From the NCBI GenBank assembly GCA_965371855.1, contig CBDUZZ010000052.1, positions 1 through 33,827 on the forward strand: DNA of 33,827 nt, written 5' to 3'. Made by a program: the position numbers and the translations under genes. The DNA comes from JAADEM01 sp965371855 (GTDB lineage Bacteria; Bacteroidota; Bacteroidia; Bacteroidales; Marinilabiliaceae). Shown here piece by piece: positions 16,279 to 23,900 of the stretch. How positions within the stretch are numbered: the stretch's first letter is position 1; each line of letters opens with the position of its first letter. Below the pieces are notes generated by a model that saw nothing but the letters and a program-made list of their open reading frames with translations, did no database searches and was not told the DNA's origin.

Positions 16279-17598
16279 TTATTGTTTGATAAACTTAGTT
16301 GATTTTGTTCCGCTATCACTTTTTAATGTTGCAACATATACCCCCTTCTTTAGATTACTCACATCAACAGGCTCATTTGCATTTGATATTTGTTTCTGCA
16401 AAACTGCTTTTCCATCAATACTGTGAATTGTAAGTAACGAAGTTTCATATAAATTACTGATATAAACATAATCAGCAGCCGGATTCGGATATAGATAGAA
16501 ATCTCCATTAGGAAATTCCGGACCAACAGGTTTCTCTATTGCTATTACCGAATAGATGTAAACAGACTTCAGATGGTTATCATATTTATTATTTGCTTTA
16601 TCCCAATAAAAAGTAGCCTCTTCTACTTTTATTCCATCCTCATTATAAGAGTATGTATCCAGTCTGTTATTAATCCAACTATTAGAAGATTCATTCCACT
16701 TTTCATATACATCTTCTGCCAGAGATCCTTTTGCATCAAATATCTTTGAATGTTTCATGGATTTATTCCAGTCATCCATTTCCATATTCCAGTCTTCACG
16801 AACTTCAACAACACCATCTCCATCTTCTAACGCGGACACTGAAAAAGCACGAACATTTTTCCATGCATCACTCTCTTTGTCCCAATCAATTATCTGATGA
16901 GTTTTTAATTTTCCATCATCATATTCATAAATACATTGCCACTCATCCCCCCATGCATCATTCGACTTATCAAATGACTCATTTAACAGCTCAAGCAAAT
17001 TACCTTCTTCATCATATAAACAGGAATAATTCCAATAATTCTCCCATCTATTATCACTATTATTCCAGTTTTTTGTATTATATCCTGTTAATCTTCCTTC
17101 CAAATTGTACTCCTGATTTTGTTGCCACTTATCAATCCACTGATCATCTTCTTTTTCCCACTCAGAATATAATATCACCAAGTCTTGATTGTTGATATCT
17201 TGTTGGTAACTTTTCCTCCACACGTAAACCCAATCCCCGGATATATTATCCCACTTTAATGTCTGAGTTTGCAGTACACTATTGCTCTCAGCATAGGAAT
17301 AAACAACTTTTTTACCGTTTCTCCACTCATTGGATTCATAAATCTGGAAAAGGTAATTTCTAAGGTTATTATTGAAGTCATATGCATAACTGGCTTTTGA
17401 ATCCAAAACCCATTCATTGCCACTGTTAATGTATGTATACACAGAGTCTAAACGGTAATAAAAACTATCTACCACCTCAATTTTCTGCCCCACTAAAAAG
17501 CTTAAGTCCATGTTATTAGCAGACAAATCAAAGCTTTGAGAACGTACAAACCCTCCCCCTACGACTAATGCCGCAACAATACTCAAAATACGTTTCAT
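16279..17598 (-). CDS. Secreted repeat protein with T9SS C-terminal sorting domain
   Basis: 439 aa. The signal peptide (about 1-20, MKRILSIVAALVVGGGFVRS) exports it to the periplasm. Residues 40-355 or so are a series of about eight imperfect repeats of 35-40 residues around W(D/N)...xxxW.......Y.YD..G, rich in Trp, Asp, Asn and Tyr, reminiscent of YD-type or DUF3836-like beta-hairpin repeats. The last 75 residues are a type A T9SS sorting domain: FYLYPNPAADYVYISN, then SIDGKAVLQKQI, then LKKGVYVATLKSDSGTKSTKF. The protein should be moved across the outer membrane by the type IX machinery and anchored or released. Function unknown; no catalytic motif seen. It sits in reverse between the UbiA-like and Maf genes. 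Confidence 0.87.
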   Translation of the reverse strand: MKRILSIVAALVVGGGFVRSQSFDLSANNMDLSFLVGQKIEVVDSFYYRLDSVYTYINSGNEWVLDSKASYAYDFNNNLRNYLFQIYESNEWRNGKKVVYSYAESNSVLQTQTLKWDNISGDWVYVWRKSYQQDINNQDLVILYSEWEKEDDQWIDKWQQNQEYNLEGRLTGYNTKNWNNSDNRWENYWNYSCLYDEEGNLLELLNESFDKSNDAWGDEWQCIYEYDDGKLKTHQIIDWDKESDAWKNVRAFSVSALEDGDGVVEVREDWNMEMDDWNKSMKHSKIFDAKGSLAEDVYEKWNESSNSWINNRLDTYSYNEDGIKVEEATFYWDKANNKYDNHLKSVYIYSVIAIEKPVGPEFPNGDFYLYPNPAADYVYISNLYETSLLTIHSIDGKAVLQKQISNANEPVDVSNLKKGVYVATLKSDSGTKSTKFIKQ

Positions 17599-17641
17599 GT
17601 TTCCTGTTAATGGTTGTTTCCTTCCTTAATACGAAACGAAA

Positions 17642-17649
17642 CAAAAATA
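17642..17649 (-). promoter_or_regulatory. Candidate -7 box (TATTTTTG) for the T9SS cargo gene
   Basis: Exact minus-strand TAnnTTTG match placed 43 bp before the ATG at 17598, giving a leader of about 38 nt. No -33 element at the expected spacing. Confidence 0.35.
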
Positions 17650-17715
17650 GTTTTACTTTATCACCATTTTCTTGCTGTCAAAAGTAAAAAATATTTCATT
17701 CAAATAAGAATTAAG

Positions 17716-17723
17716 TACATTTG
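17716..17723 (+). promoter_or_regulatory. Candidate -7 box (TACATTTG) for maf
   Basis: Exact TAnnTTTG match ending 16 nt before the ATG at 17740. It lies inside a longer in-frame extension that begins at 17614 and therefore argues for the downstream start. No clear -33 element. Confidence 0.4.
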
Positions 17724-17739
17724 TCAAAAAGAAAAATCG

Positions 17740-18330
17740 ATGAAAATGTTAGAAAATATCACATCAAAAAGACTTGTATTAGCGAGTAACTCTCCCCGCA
17801 GAAAAGAGATGTTAAAAAATCTTAAATTATCATTTATTGTAAAAGTGAAAAACACACCTGAAGAATCTTTCCCTGAAAAATTAAAGAAAGAAGAAATCCC
17901 TGAATATTTATCCATTAAAAAAGCCTCTTTTTACACTGATGAGATAAACCAACCCGACACAATATTAATAACTGCCGACACAATTGTATATTGTGATAAC
18001 CACATTCTGGGCAAACCTAAAAATTATGAAGAAGCATTTGCCATGTTAAAACTTCTATCCGGAAAATCACACGAAGTCATTACAGGTGTTGCCATTACAT
18101 CAATAAACAAACAAAAAGTATTTCACTCAATAACCAAAGTATTTTTCAAAAATTTAGCAAACGATGAAATAGATTATTATATAAAAACCTTCAAACCTTA
18201 TGATAAAGCAGGAGCATATGGCATTCAGGAGTGGATAGGAATGGTAGGTATCGAAAAAATTGAAGGGTCATATTATAATGTTGTTGGCCTTCCTGTTCAA
18301 AAGTTATTCACAGAACTTACTAAGTTCTAA
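17740..18330 (+). CDS. maf: Maf-family nucleoside triphosphate pyrophosphatase
   Basis: House-cleaning pyrophosphatase that hydrolyses non-canonical or modified NTPs (dTTP/UTP or m7GTP in characterised members) to monophosphates. Family motifs are complete in the 196-aa form: RLVLASNSPRRKEML near the N-terminus (substrate loop SNSPRR), TADTIVYCDNHILGKP around the middle with the catalytic Asp of TADT, and the C-terminal KAGAYGIQEWIGMVGIEKI and GSYYNVVGLPVQKL. The ATG at 17740 is chosen because homology starts there and a promoter-like box lies just upstream. An in-frame ATG at 17614 would add 42 residues with no family resemblance. Same strand as the DUF2520, KdsC and UbiA genes but cut off from them by the reverse T9SS gene. 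Confidence 0.92.
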   Translation: MKMLENITSKRLVLASNSPRRKEMLKNLKLSFIVKVKNTPEESFPEKLKKEEIPEYLSIKKASFYTDEINQPDTILITADTIVYCDNHILGKPKNYEEAFAMLKLLSGKSHEVITGVAITSINKQKVFHSITKVFFKNLANDEIDYYIKTFKPYDKAGAYGIQEWIGMVGIEKIEGSYYNVVGLPVQKLFTELTKF

Positions 18331-18349
18331 AGAAGTCTTTAAAAATTCG

Positions 18350-18357
18350 TATTTTTG
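18350..18357 (+). promoter_or_regulatory. Candidate -7 box (TATTTTTG) for the S46 peptidase gene
   Basis: Exact TAnnTTTG match about 53 bp before the ATG at 18411, soon after the maf stop. No -33 element at usual spacing. Between it and the ATG is a 7-bp triple repeat. Confidence 0.35.
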
Positions 18358-18375
18358 ATATCTAAACAAATAACT

Positions 18376-18396
18376 CGTAATTCGTAATTCGTAATT
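18376..18396. repeat. CGTAATT x3 tandem repeat
   Basis: Three perfect 7-bp CGTAATT units lie in the leader of the S46 peptidase gene, ending 14 bp before its ATG. Copy number changes here would alter leader length. The 7-bp period is the same as in the CTTATAC array at the window's right end. Confidence 0.85.
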
Positions 18397-18410
18397 AATT
18401 TACAGACCCC

Positions 18411-20579
18411 ATGTACAAAAAACTGCTCTTATCAATTTTAATTATTTCTCAAATTCATTTCAGTTCTATCGCCGATGAGGGAATGTGGATACCCATGCTC
18501 CTTAAAAAGTATAACATTGAGCAAATGCAAGAAATGGGCTTTAAACTAACGGCCGAAGATATTTACAGTATCAATCAGACGAGTTTAAAAGATGCGGTTA
18601 TGATTTTTGGCGGAGGTTGTACCGGTGAACTTATTTCGGACCAGGGACTCTTAATAACTAATTACCATTGTGGATATCGTCAAATACAACAACACAGCAG
18701 CATTGAAAATGATTATCTAACAGATGGCTTTTGGGTCATGTCGCGAAAAGAAGAACTTCAAAATCAGGGATTAACGGTTACCTTCCTTAAACACATGGAT
18801 GACGTAACTGAAAAAGTTTTAAACGGAGTAACAGATGAAATAACAGCTGAAGAAAGGGAAAAAATCATCAAAGAAAACATCTCCAAAATAACAGAAGAAG
18901 CTACAGCAGACAATCACTATCAAGCCATTGTAAAACCATTTTTTCACGGAAACCAATATTTCCTTTTTATTAATGAGATATACAAAGATGTACGGTTGGT
19001 TGGCGCACCTCCTTCAGCTATAGGTAAATTTGGCGGGGACACAGACAACTGGATGTGGCCTCGACACACAGGTGACTTCTCTATATTCCGCATTTATGCA
19101 AACAAAAATAACGAGCCGGCAGAATACTCAAAAGACAATGTACCGTACAAACCGGCTAAACATTTTACGATCTCCTTGAAAGAGGTGAAAGAAGGTGATT
19201 TCACATTTGTTTTCGGGTATCCAGGAAGTACGTACGAATATGTTCCATCGTACCATATAAAAATACTGACAGAATATATTAATCCAAAACTTGTTGATGT
19301 AAGAACCGAAAAGCTTAACATCATGAATAGTTATCAGGAGAAAGACCCGAAAGTAAGAATTCAGTACGCAGCAAAAAACGCAAGTATCTCAAACTCCTGG
19401 AAAAGATGGATTGGTGAAAACAGAGGATTAGCCAAACTTAATGCAATTGAAAAGAAACAACAGTTTGAAGAAAGATTTAACAATTGGTGCAGTGAAGATG
19501 CCGATAGAGAAAAAAAATACGGAGACATTTTAGAGCAGTACAAACAAGTATATGAAAAATATGCTACTTACAAGCTTGTAGCAAGTTATATATCCGAGCT
19601 TATCTTCCGTAACGGAATAGAAATAGCAAGACTGGCAGGCTCATTTAATTCATTGGTCAGCCTTTATGAAAAAGGAGAACCACAAGAAATGGCATTAAAC
19701 AATATAAAAGTAAAACTACAGCACACTACTAAGAGTTTTTTTAAAGATTATTATATGCCTCTTGATAAAGAGATGTTGGCAAAATTATTATCTATGTATA
19801 AAGAAAATATACCTGAGCAGTTTCTGCCGGATATATACGAATATATTGAAAAACGCTATAAAGGTGATATAGATAAATTTACCAAAAAGCTGTTTGAAAA
19901 ATCAATTTTCATTGATGAAGTATCTGTACAAAATATCTTAAACAATACCACATCAAAAACTATAAAGAAAATTAAAAAAGACCCCGCATTCATTCTTTAC
20001 AAAAGTTTTGCAAACAAATACACAAATATTATTTCGCCTGAATTACAAAAGGCAGGGCTACAACTTAAAGAACTGAACAGGAAATATATGGCTGCACAAA
20101 TGGCATTTGAAAAAGATAAGCTGTTTTATCCGGATGCCAATTTTACCTTGAGGATTTCTTATGGTAATGTGAAAGGATATGATGCCAAAGATGCTGTATA
20201 TTATAAATATTACACCACCATTGATGGAGTGATGGAAAAAGACAACCCTGAAATATACGATTATAATGTACCTGAAAAACTAAAAGCTCTGTACAAAAAC
20301 AGAGATTACGGACAGTATGAGGTGAGCGGAACAGTACCCATATGTTTTGTTGCAACCAATCATACTACAGGAGGCAACTCAGGCAGTCCGGTTTTAAATG
20401 CTAAAGGACAACTTATAGGTATCAACTTCGACAGGGCATGGGAAGGTGTAATGAGTGACTTAATGTTTAACCCTGAACAATGTCGTAACATATCATTAGA
20501 TATGCACTATGTTCTGTTTATCATTGATAAGTTTGCAGGAGCAGGATATCTGTTAGATGAAATGACGATAGTTAAGTAG
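18411..20579 (+). CDS. S46-family dipeptidyl peptidase, DPP11-like (Asp/Glu-specific)
   Basis: Periplasmic serine exopeptidase that cleaves dipeptides from peptide N-termini, used by peptide-feeding Bacteroidota. 722 aa, full family length. The signal peptide (about 1-21) ends before ADEGMW, the conserved mature start. The chymotrypsin-like triad is H86 in ITNYHCGY, D222 in RHTGDFS and S657 in GGNSGSPV. The N-terminal amine-binding region GGDTDNWMWPRHTGD is intact. R675 in GINFDRAWEG sits 18 residues after the nucleophile, as I recall for Arg673 relative to Ser655 in P. gingivalis DPP11, where this Arg sets preference for Asp/Glu at P1 and DPP7 has Gly. DPP11 is therefore preferred over DPP7. 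No T9SS sorting domain, so it should stay periplasmic. Confidence 0.93.
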   Translation: MYKKLLLSILIISQIHFSSIADEGMWIPMLLKKYNIEQMQEMGFKLTAEDIYSINQTSLKDAVMIFGGGCTGELISDQGLLITNYHCGYRQIQQHSSIENDYLTDGFWVMSRKEELQNQGLTVTFLKHMDDVTEKVLNGVTDEITAEEREKIIKENISKITEEATADNHYQAIVKPFFHGNQYFLFINEIYKDVRLVGAPPSAIGKFGGDTDNWMWPRHTGDFSIFRIYANKNNEPAEYSKDNVPYKPAKHFTISLKEVKEGDFTFVFGYPGSTYEYVPSYHIKILTEYINPKLVDVRTEKLNIMNSYQEKDPKVRIQYAAKNASISNSWKRWIGENRGLAKLNAIEKKQQFEERFNNWCSEDADREKKYGDILEQYKQVYEKYATYKLVASYISELIFRNGIEIARLAGSFNSLVSLYEKGEPQEMALNNIKVKLQHTTKSFFKDYYMPLDKEMLAKLLSMYKENIPEQFLPDIYEYIEKRYKGDIDKFTKKLFEKSIFIDEVSVQNILNNTTSKTIKKIKKDPAFILYKSFANKYTNIISPELQKAGLQLKELNRKYMAAQMAFEKDKLFYPDANFTLRISYGNVKGYDAKDAVYYKYYTTIDGVMEKDNPEIYDYNVPEKLKALYKNRDYGQYEVSGTVPICFVATNHTTGGNSGSPVLNAKGQLIGINFDRAWEGVMSDLMFNPEQCRNISLDMHYVLFIIDKFAGAGYLLDEMTIVK

Positions 20580-20643
20580 TCTGAAGTTCTCAGTTAGCAG
20601 TCGGCAAGTATCGGTTAGTAACTTTTCAGTTTACAGTAAATTA
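20580..20643. repeat. Degenerate CAGTTAGCAGT/TCAGTTTACAGT repeats
   Basis: This spacer after the S46 peptidase consists of imperfect CAGTT(A/T)-type words. It forms the left flank of a decayed four-helix-bundle gene fragment. The same word style is found to its right and at 1-69. No hairpin terminator is evident for the peptidase gene. Confidence 0.6.
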
Positions 20644-20757
20644 AGTGACTCAGATTCTGAAAATACAGAAGTACAAGTTTGGCTGGATTTTTCTTTGGCT
20701 TTCGAGTATCTGAATAAGGAAACATACGATAACCTGAAATTAAAATCTGAAGACTGA
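20644..20757 (+). pseudogene. Remnant of a four-helix-bundle (23S rRNA intervening-sequence/S23-like) protein gene
   Basis: An open frame here encodes 37 residues ending in TGA that read like the C-terminal end of the S23/four-helix-bundle family: SENTEVQVWLDFSLAFEYLN then KETYDNL. In intact members of about 120 residues the same place reads roughly E(T/V)xxWLxxAxxxxYIxxExYxxL. There is no start codon and no N-terminal helices, so only the 3' end survives. It is flanked on both sides by CTGAAGACTGA/CAGTT words, a setting in which intact genes of this family are, to my knowledge, often found. Recognised from the motif alone, without a search. Confidence 0.65.
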
Positions 20758-20790
20758 GAACTGAAGACTGCCGAATGAAAACTGAGAACT
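20746..20790. repeat. GAAGACTGAGAACTGAAGACTG-type repeats
   Basis: Overlapping imperfect copies of CTGAAGACTG, CTGAGAACTG and GAAAACTGAGAAC run from the end of the four-helix-bundle remnant up to the promoter-like box of the giant gene. They are the right-hand counterpart of the words at 20580-20643. Confidence 0.75.
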
Positions 20791-20796
20791 TTTTGC

Positions 20797-20804
20797 TATA
20801 TTTG
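20797..20804 (+). promoter_or_regulatory. Candidate -7 box (TATATTTG) for the giant gene
   Basis: Exact TAnnTTTG match directly after the repeat tract. It would start transcription near 20811 and give a leader of about 100 nt to the ATG at 20913, long enough to contain the inverted repeat at 20841-20870. No -33 TTTG at normal spacing. Confidence 0.45.
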
Positions 20805-20840
20805 CGAGATTATAAGATACAAGATAAATAAAATAAAAAA

Positions 20841-20870
20841 TTGTAACAATCAGATAGATTTTTGTTACAA
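20841..20870 (+). promoter_or_regulatory. 9-bp perfect inverted repeat in the leader of the giant gene
   Basis: TTGTAACAA (20841-20849) and TTGTTACAA (20862-20870) are perfect reverse complements separated by 12 nt. In RNA they would form a weak AU-rich hairpin about 43 nt before the ATG. In DNA they could be a two-half-site operator. A possible TTG start codon at 20862 lies within the right arm, which argues against that start. Confidence 0.45.
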
Positions 20871-20912
20871 AAACACAACAAAAACAGTAGAAAACAAACA
20901 TATTTTCAAGTT

Positions 20913-23900
20913 ATGCAATTAGAGGGAAATCCAAAAGCTTTTCTCCGTAAGGAGGCGCAAGAGTTTATTGATTTATACGCATCATTAGGAGAACGGGCAG
21001 AAGTATTACTTCCAAACTTTATTTTTGACAATCTAAAGTCATTTGTAAGACTTTGTTTTCAAGAACCGGATGATCCGGCACGTCAGCAGGCCGAGATTCA
21101 GAAATACCTGCTAAAATTTAGGGAAGAGATACCTGGATATGTGGATGTTTCCCTTATGTTGTATCCGCATGACGTTTCCAAAGCTTTCGTATATACATCA
21201 CTAAAACAAGATTTTAACAAACGACTAACCGAATATATAGATAATGATATTGTTGATGAGCAGGATAAAGAGTGGTTGAACAATATAAAAAATGTTCATG
21301 ATTTTTCGGTAGGCACACCTCCTGTTACTGATGAAACTATAAATTTTCTGTCAAAGGTCGTGATGGGTGATTCCCTCCAGGATATGCGTCGTTTCAGAGA
21401 TGTAATTGGTGTTATCGGAGATATCGATGAAGCTCACTGGAACTACCTGATGGACACTTTAGAGCAAATGGTAAACCAAAGTACCCACTACACTACAAAA
21501 GCCGAAAAAACCAACTTTTTACACCGTACAGAATGGGCTGTAAATTTCAAAGGCCTTAACGGACTTATCAGGACCGTTGTATCGGGAAATTCGGATATCG
21601 CAGTTGAGTTACTTAAAGGTGAAGTGTTTGGTAAAGATTGTGTTCGAGTTGTTGAAAGTGTGAAAAGTGATGAACTTTTCAATATGATGCAAGATGACAC
21701 ATCAAGTGTATTTGTTGTAAAAGTACAACATATGCGCAAAAATTTGTTTACCGGACCTAAATGGTTTCCCCTGTTATCGCGGCTTGTTATTGTAGATAAC
21801 TCACCGGAATCACTTGCATCAAACACAAGTTTGGTATTCAGTTTTCACAACGGAATAATCAATACCCTAAACAAGGTTCACACTAAAAAGTTAGGTGCTC
21901 CGGCCAATACTCAACTCAACCTGAGACTTATTCTGGAAAATGTAAATGAGAAATATCTTCAGGAGTTTAAAGAACTATTAGATAAGAAAATAGGTGAGTA
22001 CAATGAAGAGCTTAACGAAATAAAAAAAGAGCAGCTTGGAGAGACTGATAATATAGAAAAGAATATAACTTTATATAAGTTCGACGATTTTAGCCGTCAG
22101 ATATTAAAAGACCAATACTCGTTATTAAGGTTGCGCACCTTCATTCAGTTCATTCAAAATTCAACTCAGGAGAAAAAAAGAAAAGAACAAAATGAAGAGT
22201 TAATAGAATTATTTGAACAAAAGATTAAAAAATACTTCTATTCTGCCAACCCAAATCTTCAGATTGCTACAATTCTTGAAGGAGGAGGAAGGAACCAAAT
22301 CAGAACTTATGGCGAATTTCTGTTACAAAGGGAATTAAAACCTCTTGATGTATCCATCATGCAACGATGTGAAACAATTATCAATTTTATTCCTGATAAT
22401 TACAAACGTACACTGCATAACCATTTTCATAAAAATTTTGGAGTTAATCTATTTTTAGAAAGGTATCAGAAATATATTACCAAAGTAGATAACGAGTCAG
22501 ACAATAAAGGCAGGTTCAGGAACATTCTGATTGATCTTGGCGTTTATAAAGACTATGAGAATCTTAATAATACCGACAAAGAGATCATTAAAGGGTTTAT
22601 TAGCGACCTCGGAAATCTGGAAAAAACATCTATTGCTGATGATGTTCAAATGATTGTCAGGGATTTGCTTTTCTTTAAAGACAGTATTCCCAAACCTTAT
22701 GTGATTTACAACAAAGTCCTTTCATGGGAATATACCGATCTGTTCGCCGATGATAGATTCTATATTAACCCTTTCGATATTGAGATTGAAAATCTCGACA
22801 ATCAAAGAATTGATTATGAACGTATCCTGACAAAATTATCAAGAATCAAAAATACTTTACAGCTTTTTGATGCCAGTGGTAATCTGTGGGATCGTTTTTG
22901 TGAAAATGTAACTATAATTATTAATGACCCGTCAAACCCAACAGGTTATTCTGATTTCAATGACGAACATCTCATTGAGTTTCTCAAGTTCATTAACAAT
23001 AGCAAGATAACACTATTGCTTGATGAGGCTTATAACGACAGTGTAAAGATAGAAGATGCCGATTTCCCAAAATGGAGATCGATAAGTCGCTATGTACTTA
23101 ACAATGATAATGTTTATTCAAAAATAAGAGTAGTATCATCTCTTTCCACCACAAAAAATCTGGCAGGATCAGGTGACCGGTTAGGAGCACTTGTGGCTAC
23201 TTCGGCTATGAACGTTGTTATAACTTATGCTAAACATCGCAATCCTTCAATCAGAGGTAACAGTTGCTCAATGTATTTTCTTAACTCTGTTTTAGACACA
23301 GGAATTCTGGCTAAGTCGTTAAAGTATAAAATGGAAGCTGAACTGTCTAAAAATGCATCACGTAGTAAAATAAAAAAAACTATATTGCAGTTCATTGAAC
23401 AACAATTATCCGATACATCAACAAAAAAGACAAAAGCACCGGATTCAGACTCTCACTTCGAAGGCAGTCCTTTACATCTCTTTTTACTTGATGAACTCAT
23501 CAAATTATCAAAACTGGATGTTCTGGGACTCCCCGATGATTTTAAATATAAAGAGGTTCCTTTCTTCCTGTATTATTCCAAAGAATTGGTGCTGGGATTG
23601 AACAGTTTCCGTATAAACAAAAATTTCAGAAAAGAGTCTAATAAAAGATTAAGAACTGCAAAAAAAATAGCAGAGCTCGTCATTGAAGAACTTCAAATGA
23701 CAGATGTTTCAATTATCGAATCTGACGGTTCTTACCTGTTTAATCTGTATTTCAATAATTTTGGTTCATTTAACGACCTTGAAGAATTTGCAAAACGTAT
23801 AGCGAGTGAAAAAGGAATTTCAGCCCTGCCCTACCGTACAGGTGTAGTTCGTTTTTCGTTAGGTGGATTTCTATCAAGCACATCAGGCACATATGAAATA

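Noticed and set aside
16731..17195. 154-residue ORF antisense to the T9SS cargo gene
   Set aside because: Its His/Ser/Tyr-rich composition is a by-product of the repetitive Trp/Asp codons on the real strand.
17614..17739. N-terminal extension of Maf from ATG at 17614
   Set aside because: Maf homology starts at about 17740, the extension shows no family resemblance, and it contains a TACATTTG promoter-like box and the divergent promoter region of the T9SS gene.
20862..20912. TTG start giving a giant protein 17 residues longer
   Set aside because: The TTG lies inside the right arm of a perfect inverted repeat and the extra residues (LQKHNKNSRKQ...) look like untranslated leader. The first ATG is at 20913.
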